From assembly GCA_045541535.1 (NCBI GenBank), contig JAZQJG010000031.1, positions 1-61,314 on the forward strand: a stretch of DNA of 61,314 bases, read 5' to 3'. Every line of letters begins with the position of its first letter. Position 1 is the stretch's first letter. Shown here piece after piece: positions 1 to 7,697 of this stretch. Source of the stretch: Firm-08 sp045541535 (GTDB lineage: Bacteria > Bacillota > Clostridia > Oscillospirales > QAKW01). The position numbers were made by a program, and so were the translations under genes. The notes under the pieces were generated by a model. It worked only from the letters and a program-made list of their open reading frames with translations, was not told the origin of the DNA and searched no databases.

Positions 1-40
1 TGATTTTTTCCGCAAATTGGCCGGGTTGTCGCCTTTTGCT

Positions 41-259
41 TTATTCTTTATCGATAGAACGGTGATCCGCCGGCACGATTTTTTGGAACAAAATCGTGAT
101 AGCCCACAATCCGGCAAGCCCCACGACGGTAAAAATAATGCGGCTGAGCAGGGAATCACTACCACCGAAAATAAAGCCGACCAGATCAAAGCCGAACAGT
201 CCGATCAGCCCCCAGTTGATGGCGCCGATGATGATCAACACCAAAGACAGCTTGTTCAT
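41..259 (-). CDS. DUF378 family small membrane protein (YuzA-like)
   Basis: A 72-residue integral membrane protein with two hydrophobic helices, about residues 4-21 and 40-58, and a short charged tail. The N-terminal pattern MNKLSLVLIIIGAINWG is typical of the DUF378/YuzA family, whose function is unknown. I start at the ATG ending at 259 because AAGGAGT lies about 8 bases upstream; a further in-frame ATG at 301 has no ribosome site. It follows the mecA-like gene on the same strand with a 53-base gap, so the two may be co-transcribed. No terminator was found before the window edge. Family call confident; role unknown. Confidence 0.8.
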   Translation of the reverse strand: MNKLSLVLIIIGAINWGLIGLFGFDLVGFIFGGSDSLLSRIIFTVVGLAGLWAITILFQKIVPADHRSIDKE

Positions 260-312
260 TTGGCACACTCCTTTTTTGAGATTTATTTTCAGTGTGCCCA
301 TCTGTTTTGCGA

Positions 313-888
313 TTATTCGTTTTTAATCAATAAAGGACTGATCAGCGTTCCTCTTTCCAACAAGACTCCTTCATTTTCGGCGCTGCCTTTGCAGGGCGTC
401 ATAAATTCCGAGAGTTGCAGGATCAACAGATCAAATTCCTTGTGAGCCATCTGCACGGGGGAAAAATCCAGTACGCAGTAATACGTTCCTGCATATTTGT
501 ACAGGGCGCTTCCTTCGGGACGAAGGAAGGGCAATCGGTCAAAAATTTTGATCGCCCGTCCCAGATCCTGCAGACGTCGGAGAGAAAATATGCAGCATTC
601 CTCCGACTCTCCGCCTTCTTTTCGCAGTTGCCATCCGTCGCTCTCAGGGCCTCCCGTGACGGTGATGTAGTAATTGCCGCCGCAGGCGGGACTTGCTTCC
701 AGCAACACCGAACACTCCAAAAAGGAAATGCCCGTTTGTTCTTTGATTTTGACCAACAACAGATAAATGAATTCTGCGCTGTGTTCGTCTGCGGTATTCA
801 AACGGTGATAGGGAACGCGGTAGCGCGCAATGTCCTGGGATTCAATTAATACCTTTACCCGATTTTCGCTCAATTTTTTGATCTTCAA
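313..888 (-). CDS. mecA: MecA-like adaptor protein
   Basis: Homologue of MecA, the adaptor that delivers substrates to the ClpC AAA+ unfoldase in Firmicutes. The N-terminal domain (about 1-85) has the family's opening MKIKKLSENRVKVLIES, and the C-terminal ClpC-binding half (about 95-165) has paired strands around the DLGRAIKIFDRL segment. Length, about 191 residues, fits the family. I choose a TTG start at 888: MecA proteins begin MKI, and an AGAGGTGG ribosome site lies 5-6 bases upstream. The GTG at 897 is part of that ribosome site and is probably not the start. Substrates cannot be inferred. Confidence 0.75.
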   Translation of the reverse strand: MKIKKLSENRVKVLIESQDIARYRVPYHRLNTADEHSAEFIYLLLVKIKEQTGISFLECSVLLEASPACGGNYYITVTGGPESDGWQLRKEGGESEECCIFSLRRLQDLGRAIKIFDRLPFLRPEGSALYKYAGTYYCVLDFSPVQMAHKEFDLLILQLSEFMTPCKGSAENEGVLLERGTLISPLLIKNE

Positions 889-950
889 GCCGTCCACCTC
901 TTCAAAATATCATATACAATTTTGACGTTCGGTGTGACAAGGGCATAAAA

Positions 951-979
951 AATGGCGAAGCCGTATCGGCTTCGCCATT
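951..979 (-). terminator. Intrinsic terminator after serC-serA
   Basis: Perfect 13-bp stem (AATGGCGAAGCCG with its complement) and a 3-base loop. On the minus strand it is followed by a run of six T. It closes the serC-serA transcript 17 bases after the serA stop. Confidence 0.92.
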
Positions 980-995
980 TTAAAAAGACTGTTGA

Positions 996-2147
996 TTACT
1001 TGAGCACTCTGACACGCAGGACGCCTTCAATGTTGGAGATGTCCTTTACGTTATCCTCGGAAACGTCGCTGTCACAATCCACGATGGTGTAAGCGAAGTC
1101 GCCCTTGGAACGGTTGGTCATATTGCTGATGTTGATGCCGTCCTCGGCAATGGTACCGGAAATGGAGGACAGAACGGCAGGAATGTTTTTGTGAATGATG
1201 CAGATTCTGTTTTTGCCGCTGCGAGCCATCTCGGTGTTGGGGAAGTTGACGGAGTTTACGATGTTACCGTGCTCCAGATATTCCTTCATCTGATCAACGG
1301 CCATTACGGCACAGTTGTCCTCACTCTCGGGAGTGGAGGCGCCCAGATGGGGGATGCAAAGAGCATTCTTCATAGCCAGCACTTCGGCATCGGGGAAGTC
1401 GGTAACGTATTTGGCTACCTTGCCCTCTTCCAGAGCGGCTGCCATATCAGCGTTGTTCACCAAACCGCCGCGGGCCAGATTCAAAATGCGTACACCGTCC
1501 TTCATCAGGGCGATGCTGGTCTTATTGATGAATTCTTTGGTGTCGGCGGTGAGGGGAGCATGAATGCTGATGTAATCACACTCGGCATAGATCTCTGCCA
1601 GCGTGGCCATCTGAACGTTATTGGACAAGCTCCAAGCGGATTTGATGGACAGATAGGGATCCTGACCGTATACCTTCATACCCAGCGCCTGAGCGGCGTT
1701 GGCAACGTGGACACCGATGGCGCCCAGACCGATCACACCCAGCTTTTTGCCCATGATTTCGGGACCGACAAACTGGCTCTTGCCTTTTTCAACCTGCTTT
1801 GCAACGTCGTCACCGGTCAGACCCTCGGCCCACTTAATACCGTCCACGATGTTACGGGAGGACAGGAGCAGTGCGGCGATGGCCAGTTCTTTAACGGCGT
1901 TGGCGTTGGCGCCGGGAGTGTTGAATACAACGATACCCTTTTCTGCACAGGCATCTACGGGAATGTTGTTGACGCCGGCACCGGCTCTGGCAATGGCCAG
2001 CAGGCTGTCGGGCATTTCATACTCGTGCATATTGGCGCTGCGGACCAAAATGCCTTCGGGATTTTGAACGTCGTCACCCACCGTGTACTGTTCGCCCAGA
2101 CGGGTGGTGCCGATCTTGGAGATTTTGTTTAAAGTTAAAATGTTCAT
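996..2147 (-). CDS. serA: D-3-phosphoglycerate dehydrogenase
   Basis: First step of serine biosynthesis: NAD-dependent oxidation of 3-phosphoglycerate to 3-phosphohydroxypyruvate in the cytoplasm. At 383 residues it is the short form. It has a substrate domain, a Rossmann domain with GVIGLGAIG, the catalytic Arg in LARGGLVN, the acidic residue in DFPDAE and the catalytic His in PHLGASTPE. A C-terminal ACT domain (about 312-383, beginning near RICIIHKNIPAVLSSI) suggests serine feedback control. Its ATG overlaps the serC stop by one base (TAATG), so translation is probably coupled. The serC-serA order is common in Clostridia. Confidence 0.96.
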   Translation of the reverse strand: MNILTLNKISKIGTTRLGEQYTVGDDVQNPEGILVRSANMHEYEMPDSLLAIARAGAGVNNIPVDACAEKGIVVFNTPGANANAVKELAIAALLLSSRNIVDGIKWAEGLTGDDVAKQVEKGKSQFVGPEIMGKKLGVIGLGAIGVHVANAAQALGMKVYGQDPYLSIKSAWSLSNNVQMATLAEIYAECDYISIHAPLTADTKEFINKTSIALMKDGVRILNLARGGLVNNADMAAALEEGKVAKYVTDFPDAEVLAMKNALCIPHLGASTPESEDNCAVMAVDQMKEYLEHGNIVNSVNFPNTEMARSGKNRICIIHKNIPAVLSSISGTIAEDGINISNMTNRSKGDFAYTIVDCDSDVSEDNVKDISNIEGVLRVRVLK

Positions 2148-3226
2148 TATGCGTTTTCCTCTTCAAATTTCTTCATAAAGGCGATCAGTGCCTCTACACC
2201 CTCTACGGGCATAGCGTTGTAGATACTGGCGCGCATACCGCCCACGGAGCGGTGACCCTTCAGGTTTACAAAACCGGCGGCAGTTGCCTCGGCAATAAAC
2301 TTCTTGTCAAGATCGGCATCACCGGTGACGAAGGGAACGTTCATCAGAGAACGGCTACCCTCGGCAACAGTGGCACTGAACATCTTGGAGGAATCCAGAT
2401 AATCGTACAGCATACCGGCCTTTTTCTCGTTGATCTTCTTCATTTCTACCAGACCGCCCAGAGATTCCAGCCACTCCAGCACCAGATCCAGAATGTAGAT
2501 GCAGTAGCAGGGAGGAGTGTTGAACATAGAATCGTTTTCAGCGTGGGTGGTATAGCGGAACATGGTGGGAGTGATCTCCTGTGCCTCACCGATCAGATCC
2601 TCACGGATGATGACTACGGTCAGACCGGCGGGGGCCATATTCTTCTGGGCACCGGCATAGATCACGCCGAACTTGGAAACGTCCACCGGCTCGCTGAGGA
2701 TGCAGGAAGACATATCGGCAACCAACGGAACGTCACCGGTTTCGGGCAGGGTGGGGAACTTGGTGCCGTAGATGGTGTTGTTCAGACAAATGTGGAAATA
2801 ATCCGCTTCCTTGTCAAAGGAGGCGGCATCCAGTTCGGGAATGTAATTGAAGGTCTTATCCTCGGAGGAGGCAACCACACGGCATTGACCGTAACGGCTG
2901 GCTTCCTTGTATGCCTTCTTGGCCCAGGCGCCGGTGATGACGAAATCAGCCTTGTTGTTTTTGGTCATCAGGTTCAGGGGTACCATAGCAAATTGGCTGG
3001 AAGCACCGCCCTGCAGGAAGAGCACCTTGTAATTGTCGGGAATGTTCATAACCTTGCGGAGTCTTGCCTCGGCGGACTGAATGATGGCGCCGTACTCCTT
3101 AGATCGATGACTCATTTCCATAACGGACTGGCCGCTGTCTTTATAGCAGAGCATCTCGCTCTGAGCCTTCTTCAGTACCTCTTCCGGTAAAACGGAGGGA
3201 CCGGCGGAAAAATTGTAAACTCTCAT
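2147..3226 (-). CDS. serC: Phosphoserine aminotransferase
   Basis: PLP-dependent class V aminotransferase converting 3-phosphohydroxypyruvate and glutamate to O-phosphoserine, the second step of serine synthesis. The family opening YNFSAGPSVLP is intact, and the PLP lysine lies in GAQKNMAPAGL. At 359 residues it is the normal length. The start has AAAGGTGA upstream, and a near-perfect promoter sits about 35 bases before it. First gene of a two-gene operon with serA. No serB-type phosphatase is nearby. Confidence 0.97.
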   Translation of the reverse strand: MRVYNFSAGPSVLPEEVLKKAQSEMLCYKDSGQSVMEMSHRSKEYGAIIQSAEARLRKVMNIPDNYKVLFLQGGASSQFAMVPLNLMTKNNKADFVITGAWAKKAYKEASRYGQCRVVASSEDKTFNYIPELDAASFDKEADYFHICLNNTIYGTKFPTLPETGDVPLVADMSSCILSEPVDVSKFGVIYAGAQKNMAPAGLTVVIIREDLIGEAQEITPTMFRYTTHAENDSMFNTPPCYCIYILDLVLEWLESLGGLVEMKKINEKKAGMLYDYLDSSKMFSATVAEGSRSLMNVPFVTGDADLDKKFIAEATAAGFVNLKGHRSVGGMRASIYNAMPVEGVEALIAFMKKFEEENA

Positions 3227-3259
3227 ACTCAGTTCACCTTTCTTTAAAATAATATATTT

Positions 3260-3288
3260 ATTATAGACACATTTTTTTCCATTGTCAA
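3260..3288 (-). promoter_or_regulatory. Promoter of serC-serA
   Basis: Minus-strand TTGACA (3283-3288) and TATAAT (3260-3265) separated by 17 bases: consensus vegetative promoter. It is divergent from the hydrogenase-locus promoter about 30 bases away. Confidence 0.88.
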
Positions 3289-3317
3289 TACTTTACTTTA
3301 ATAAAGCGGAATAAAAC

Positions 3318-3346
3318 TTGAAACGGCGTCAGGGATATGATATACT
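3318..3346 (+). promoter_or_regulatory. Promoter of the hydrogenase regulatory cassette
   Basis: TTGAAA (3318-3323), 17-base spacer, TATACT (3341-3346). Transcription would start near 3353, about 38 bases before the first DRTGG gene. No clear palindrome for a redox regulator such as Rex was seen around it. Confidence 0.85.
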
Positions 3347-3390
3347 ATATATAAATTAGAATAAATTTCAAAAAAACGAGGAGAAATACA

Positions 3391-3747
3391 GTGAAAATCG
3401 GTGAAATTCAAAAAATTCTCAATGCCAAGGTCTACTGTGGGGAAGACAAACTGGAAGCGGAGGTTTCTTCTGCCTTCGGCTCGGATATGATGAGTGACGT
3501 GCTGGCCTTTGTAAAGGATCAGGGTGTGCTGTTGACGGGCCTGCTCAATCTGCAAACGGTACGTACGGCGCTGATGATGGATATGAAGTGTATTGTTTTT
3601 GTCCGTGGCAAGGTGCCGGATCCCACCACTGTTTCCTTAGGGGAGCAAAACGGTATGGTTTTGATGTCCACGGAGGAGCGGATGTACGCCGCCTGCGGCA
3701 AGCTGTATCAAAATGGCCTGCGGGGAGAAAGCGAGGGCGAAAACTGA
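3391..3747 (+). CDS. DRTGG-domain protein, hydrogenase locus (first copy)
   Basis: A 118-residue protein made almost entirely of one DRTGG domain, a small alpha/beta module also found beside CBS domains and in phosphotransacetylase-like proteins and thought to bind a ligand. The start is GTG, with GAGGAGA 7 bases upstream; MKIGEIQKILNAKVYCGED is the usual opening for this type. It heads the locus, and its stop overlaps the next ATG (TGATG). Two Cys residues (C16 and C66) are the only potential redox handles. Position suggests a role in regulation or maturation of the hydrogenase; the ligand is unknown. A second DRTGG gene follows at 5458. Confidence 0.8.
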   Translation: MKIGEIQKILNAKVYCGEDKLEAEVSSAFGSDMMSDVLAFVKDQGVLLTGLLNLQTVRTALMMDMKCIVFVRGKVPDPTTVSLGEQNGMVLMSTEERMYAACGKLYQNGLRGESEGEN

Positions 3748-4166
3748 TGGAATCGATCAAACTGAATTATAAAGTGGACGGAGAAAACTTTATCTCGGCA
3801 GGGGAGGCGTCCTCTGCTACCAAGGCAACCCTTAAGCAATTGGGTTTTCCCTCCGACGTTATCCGTAAGGTAGCCATCGCAATGTACGAAGCGGAGATCA
3901 ATATGGTCATTCACGCCCACGGCGGCACGGCGGACGTGGAGATTTTACCCGACCGTATTGAGATCGTGCTGGCCGACCGTGGCCCCGGTATTCCCAATAT
4001 TGATCTGGCTATGACGGAAGGCTATTCCACAGCACCCGACGACGTGCGGTCTCTGGGCTTTGGCGCCGGTATGGGACTGCCCAATATTAAGAAGTATTCC
4101 GACGACCTGAAGATTGAAACGGAACTGGGCGTGGGCACTACTTTGAGAATCACCATTCACTGTTAA
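3747..4166 (+). CDS. HATPase_c ATP-binding protein, RsbW/anti-sigma-like
   Basis: 139-residue stand-alone GHKL ATPase domain. The N-box (EAEINMVIHA), G1 box (DRGPGIPN) and G2 box (GFGAGMGLPNIKK) are all intact. No dimerisation and histidine-phosphotransfer helices are present, so it is not a conventional sensor kinase. It is closest in layout to anti-sigma factor kinases of the RsbW/SpoIIAB/RsbT type. Translation is coupled to the preceding DRTGG gene by a one-base overlap. No sigma factor or anti-anti-sigma partner is encoded nearby, so its partner may be another member of this locus. Function inferred only. Confidence 0.82.
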   Translation: MESIKLNYKVDGENFISAGEASSATKATLKQLGFPSDVIRKVAIAMYEAEINMVIHAHGGTADVEILPDRIEIVLADRGPGIPNIDLAMTEGYSTAPDDVRSLGFGAGMGLPNIKKYSDDLKIETELGVGTTLRITIHC

Positions 4167-4175
4167 GGAGCTTAT

Positions 4176-5447
4176 ATGCAATATTTTCATTCTGTAACGC
4201 TGGATCAGGACAAGTGTAAGGGTTGTATCAACTGCGTAAAGCATTGCCCTACCGAGGCGATCCGAGTCAAGCAGGGCAAGGCGCATATTATTGCCGAGCG
4301 TTGTATTGATTGCGGCGAATGCATCCGCATTTGTCCTCACCACGCAAAGCGGGCGGTGTACGACCATCTGGATGCTTTGCAAAAATATAAATATAATATC
4401 GCCGTTCCGGCGCCTGCGCTTTATGGCCAGTTTAATAATCTGGACAATGTGGATTACATATTGGCGGGCTTGCTGGAGCTGGGCTTTGACGACGTTTTTG
4501 AGGTGGCAAAGGCGGCGGAACTGGTCAGTGAGATCAGCCGTGAAAAGCTCAAAAATCACACCGGTCCCAAGCCGATTATTTCCACGGCTTGCCCGGCGGT
4601 GGTGCGTCTGATCAAGGTGCGTTTTCCCAAGCTGATCGGCCACCTGCTGGACATCAACGCTCCCGTTGAAGTGGCGGCCAAAATTGCAAAAAAGCAGGCG
4701 GTGGAGAAAACCGGTCTTGCTCCCGAGGAGATCGGTGTGTTCTTTATTTCTCCCTGTCCTGCCAAGGTGACGGCGGCCAATAACCCCATCGGCACCCGTG
4801 AACGTTGTATCGACGGCGTGTTGGCCATCAACGATATTTACAAACCGCTGTTGTCGGTGATGAATCGTATCAAGGAAGAACCGCCCGTTTTGCATAGCTG
4901 CGGTCTGACGGGCATTTCCTGGGCCTATACCGGTGGTGAGGCTACGGCGCTGTTACGCCCGAAATATCTGGCGGCCGACGCTATTCGCAACGTAATTGAT
5001 ATTTTGGAAAACATTGAGGATGAAAAGCTGACCGATCTGGACTTCGTGGAGCTCAGTGCCTGCCACGCCGGTTGTGTGGGCGGTTGTCTGGCGATTGAAA
5101 ATCCCTTCGTTGCCATCACCCGCATCCGTCGTTTGCGCAAATATCTGCCCGTTTCCGGCACCAAGCTTGCCGATTACGGTATGGATGCCGACAGCTTTAA
5201 CTGGGACGTGCAGGAGGACGGCGCACCGGTGATGCAGCTTTCCTCCGATCGCAGTAAGGCGATGGAAATGATGATGGAGATGCAACGTATTGAGCAGATT
5301 TTGCCCGGTATTGATTGCGCCGCCTGCGGCTCACCCTCCTGTCACGCCTTTGCCGAAGATGTGGTGTTCGGTAAGGCCAAGGAGGCGGATTGCGTGTTCG
5401 TTATGCGCAACAAACTGAAAAACATTATGGATAATATTACGGAATAG
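4176..5447 (+). CDS. [FeFe]-hydrogenase-like Fe-S protein, putative sensor
   Basis: 423 residues. Two ferredoxin clusters (C14, C17, C20, C24 and C43, C46, C49, C53) precede a hydrogenase large-subunit domain. That domain keeps four candidate H-cluster cysteines: C139 in STACP, C194 in SPCPAK, and C296 and C300 in SACHAGCVGG. The surrounding motifs differ from catalytic enzymes: no TSCCP, no MPC, and GGC instead of GGG. A C-terminal four-Cys Fe-S module follows (C381, C384, C389, C406; spacing 2-4-16). There is no PAS or kinase domain. With separate HATPase and DRTGG genes around it, I infer a sensory or regulatory hydrogenase homologue rather than a bulk H2 catalyst. Family membership is firm; the role is inference. 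Confidence 0.85.
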   Translation: MQYFHSVTLDQDKCKGCINCVKHCPTEAIRVKQGKAHIIAERCIDCGECIRICPHHAKRAVYDHLDALQKYKYNIAVPAPALYGQFNNLDNVDYILAGLLELGFDDVFEVAKAAELVSEISREKLKNHTGPKPIISTACPAVVRLIKVRFPKLIGHLLDINAPVEVAAKIAKKQAVEKTGLAPEEIGVFFISPCPAKVTAANNPIGTRERCIDGVLAINDIYKPLLSVMNRIKEEPPVLHSCGLTGISWAYTGGEATALLRPKYLAADAIRNVIDILENIEDEKLTDLDFVELSACHAGCVGGCLAIENPFVAITRIRRLRKYLPVSGTKLADYGMDADSFNWDVQEDGAPVMQLSSDRSKAMEMMMEMQRIEQILPGIDCAACGSPSCHAFAEDVVFGKAKEADCVFVMRNKLKNIMDNITE

Positions 5448-5457
5448 AGGAACGATT

Positions 5458-5784
5458 ATGACCGTTGAACAACTTGCAAAAGAATGTGGTTTTACCGTAT
5501 TACATTTGGCAGAGGAATCCGGCGAGGTGAGCGGCGTTTACGCATGCGACCTGCTGTCTTGGGTCATCGGCAGAGCCGAGGCGGGCAGCGCCCTTGTGAC
5601 GGTGATGACCAACGTAAACGTCATTGCGGTGGCCGTGATGGCGGAACTGCCTTGCGTGATCCTTTCGGAAGGGGTAAGCCTTGACGAGGTTGCTCTGCAA
5701 AAGGCACAGATGCAGGGCATCAGTGTGCTGTCCAGCAATCTGCCTACTTATGAAACCTGCCTTGCCGTGGGGAAAGCGCTGTGA
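5458..5784 (+). CDS. DRTGG-domain protein, hydrogenase locus (second copy)
   Basis: 108 residues, a second single-domain DRTGG protein, distantly similar to the one at 3391. It keeps the central hydrophobic stretch ending in NVNVIAVAVMAELPCVILSEG. The ATG follows GAGGAACG with short spacing. The stop overlaps the GTG start of the PHP gene (GTGA), so the two are probably translated together. Two non-identical DRTGG proteins in one operon could form a heteromer. Function unknown. Confidence 0.78.
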   Translation: MTVEQLAKECGFTVLHLAEESGEVSGVYACDLLSWVIGRAEAGSALVTVMTNVNVIAVAVMAELPCVILSEGVSLDEVALQKAQMQGISVLSSNLPTYETCLAVGKAL

Positions 5785-6512
5785 GGGTCTACTACGATTT
5801 TCATATGCACTCCTGTCTTTCGCCCTGCGGAGACGAGGATATGACACCCAATAATATGGTCAATATGGCGATGCTGGACGGCCTGCAGGTGATTGCTATT
5901 TCCGATCACAACACCACCGGTAACGCCGAGGCGTTTTTGCAGGTGGCGGAGGGCGCAGGTATCACCGCTTTTGCGGGGATGGAACTGGAAACGGCGGAGG
6001 AAATACACGTGCTTTGCCTGTTTCCCGATTTATCTGCCGCCCGCGCCTTTGATCTGGAAGTGGTCGCGCCTGCTCTGCCACCCATCAAAAATCGGGTGGA
6101 TATCTTCGGCCGTCAGTTGCTGATGAATGCAGAGGATGAGATCGTAGGGGAGGAGGAGCGTTATCTGATCAACGCCACCTCTATTACCATCGACGCTCTG
6201 CCCGGGTTGATCCAGCGTTATGGCGGTATTGCCATTCCGGCGCATATTGATAAGAGCACCAAGAGCATTCTTTCCCAGCTTGGCTTTATTGATCCCTCCT
6301 GGGGCTACCGTTTGCTGGAGCTTTCCAAAAACGTGCCGGCGGATTTTTTGCAAACCCATCCCGAGCTCTTTAACTGCAGTTTTTTGTATGACAGCGATGC
6401 CCATTATCTGCAGGACGTGGGGGAGGAGGGCGGCAAGAACTATTTGGAGTTGCCCAATGCTTCATCGCAAACGGTGTGGCAATATCTGCAGCAAATCTCT
6501 TTTAATAAATAA
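5781..6512 (+). CDS. PHP-domain metallophosphoesterase
   Basis: 243-residue PHP superfamily protein with a trinuclear-metal site visible as DFHMHS, SDHN, GMELE, PAHIDK and DSDAH. The PHP family includes histidinol phosphatase and nucleoside 3',5'-bisphosphate phosphatases; the substrate here is unknown. The GTG start overlaps the preceding stop. It is the last gene of the upstream regulatory half, and 129 non-coding bases with a hairpin separate it from hydC. It could hydrolyse a nucleotide signal made or bound by neighbouring proteins, but that is speculative. Confidence 0.85.
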   Translation: MRVYYDFHMHSCLSPCGDEDMTPNNMVNMAMLDGLQVIAISDHNTTGNAEAFLQVAEGAGITAFAGMELETAEEIHVLCLFPDLSAARAFDLEVVAPALPPIKNRVDIFGRQLLMNAEDEIVGEEERYLINATSITIDALPGLIQRYGGIAIPAHIDKSTKSILSQLGFIDPSWGYRLLELSKNVPADFLQTHPELFNCSFLYDSDAHYLQDVGEEGGKNYLELPNASSQTVWQYLQQISFNK

Positions 6513-6586
6513 TTTTATATAATTTTACGAAAAAGGTGGAAATTTGCCGTTTTCTATGTTATATTAAATAGTGGTATTATTTAATC

Positions 6587-6615
6587 CGCAAAGAGGCCGG
6601 TACTGTCTCTTTGCG
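6587..6615 (+). terminator. Hairpin between regulatory half and hydC
   Basis: CGCAAAGAG and CTCTTTGCG form a 9-bp stem with an 11-base loop. A T-rich stretch (ATTTTTAT) begins about 5 bases later. It is either a weak or partial terminator, or an RNA-processing/stabilising hairpin lowering or separating expression of the two halves. I found no convincing second promoter between 6513 and 6641. Confidence 0.45.
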
Positions 6616-6641
6616 CGATCATTTTTATAGGAGGACATATT

Positions 6642-7136
6642 ATGAGTACAAGATGCACCATTCCCTTCAAGGGAACCAAGGAGCAGGAAGAGCGTCTGTT
6701 GGCTTTAATTGCTGAGCACAAAGAGCAGCAAGGCAACCTGATGCCCGTTCTGCAGGGCGCACAGGAGATCTACGGTTATCTGCCCTACGAGGTTATGACC
6801 ATCATCTCCGAAAAGCTGAACATTTCCATGGCACACATTTACGGCGTTGCCACCTTCTATGCTCAGTTTTCTCTGGTGCCCAAGGGCGAGTATAAGATCG
6901 GCGTTTGTCTGGGAACTGCCTGCTATGTTAAGGGCTCCGGCGACCTGATCGATAAGGTGAAGGAAGTTTTGAATCTGGAGGTTGGCGGTTGCACTCCCGA
7001 CGGTAAGTTTTCTTTGGAAGCTACCCGTTGTATCGGTGCTTGCGGTCTGGCTCCCGTTATGACCATTAACGATGACGTTTACGGTCGTCTGACCGTGGAT
7101 CAGATCCCCGGTATTCTTGCAAAATATATGGACTAA
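6642..7136 (+). CDS. hydC: Hydrogenase NuoE-like subunit HydC
   Basis: 164-residue thioredoxin-fold [2Fe-2S] protein homologous to NuoE, the 24-kDa subunit of complex I, and to HydC of NAD-linked hydrogenases. Cluster ligands are the Cys pairs in CLGTAC and CIGAC. It passes electrons between the NADH-binding HydB and the hydrogenase HydA in a cytoplasmic complex. The ATG has GGAGGA upstream. It opens the structural-gene block hydC-HATPase-2Fe2S-hydB-hydA. Confidence 0.95.
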   Translation: MSTRCTIPFKGTKEQEERLLALIAEHKEQQGNLMPVLQGAQEIYGYLPYEVMTIISEKLNISMAHIYGVATFYAQFSLVPKGEYKIGVCLGTACYVKGSGDLIDKVKEVLNLEVGGCTPDGKFSLEATRCIGACGLAPVMTINDDVYGRLTVDQIPGILAKYMD

Positions 7137-7142
7137 TCTTCT

Positions 7143-7697
7143 ATGAAGGAGATTTCACTCAATATTTTGGATGTGGTCGGCAATTCCGTAAAGGCAAAGG
7201 CCGAACGCATTGACATTCTTCTTACAGAGAGCGTGGCCCGGAACGTTCTGGAGCTTACCATCATCGATGATGGCTGTGGTATGAGTCCCGAATTTCTGGC
7301 CGGCGTTACAGATCCCTTTACCACCACACGGACTACCCGTAAGGTGGGGCTGGGCCTGCCACTGCTTAAGATGGCGGCGCTGGGCTGTGACGGCACCTTT
7401 GATATCACCTCCAAGGTCGGGGAGGGGACGACGGTAAGGGCGACCTTCCGTCTGGACCATCTGGACCGTATGCCTTTGGGTAATATGGCCGAAACGATGG
7501 TGACCCTGATCAGTATGTGTGATTCCATCCGTTACGTGTATACACACACCACGGATGAGGGACAATTCGTCTTTGACTGTAAGGAGATTGCAGATACGCT
7601 GGGAAACGAGATCCCCTTGTCCACTCCTGAAATTCTGGCGTGGATATCAGATTATATTAATGAAAATTTAGAAAATATTAAGGGAGGCAATATATAA
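7143..7697 (+). CDS. Second HATPase_c protein in the hydrogenase block
   Basis: 184 residues with a GHKL ATPase domain: N-box DVVGNSVKA, G1 IIDDGCGM, G2 GLGLPLLK. An additional about 60-residue C-terminal region has no recognised domain. As with the 3747 gene, no phosphoacceptor-histidine domain is present. The ATG comes 6 bases after the hydC stop with no evident ribosome site, so re-initiation by ribosomes finishing hydC is likely. The stop is immediately followed by the next ATG. A homologue in the middle of the structural genes is known in related clostridial hydrogenase operons, but to my knowledge its role is uncharacterised. Confidence 0.82.
   Translation: MKEISLNILDVVGNSVKAKAERIDILLTESVARNVLELTIIDDGCGMSPEFLAGVTDPFTTTRTTRKVGLGLPLLKMAALGCDGTFDITSKVGEGTTVRATFRLDHLDRMPLGNMAETMVTLISMCDSIRYVYTHTTDEGQFVFDCKEIADTLGNEIPLSTPEILAWISDYINENLENIKGGNI

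Noticed and set aside
3227..3390. T-box or Rex operator in the serC/hydrogenase divergent region
   Set aside because: There is too little leader for a T-box and no TTGTGA/TCACAA or TTAACAA-type dyad. Two plain promoters explain the region.
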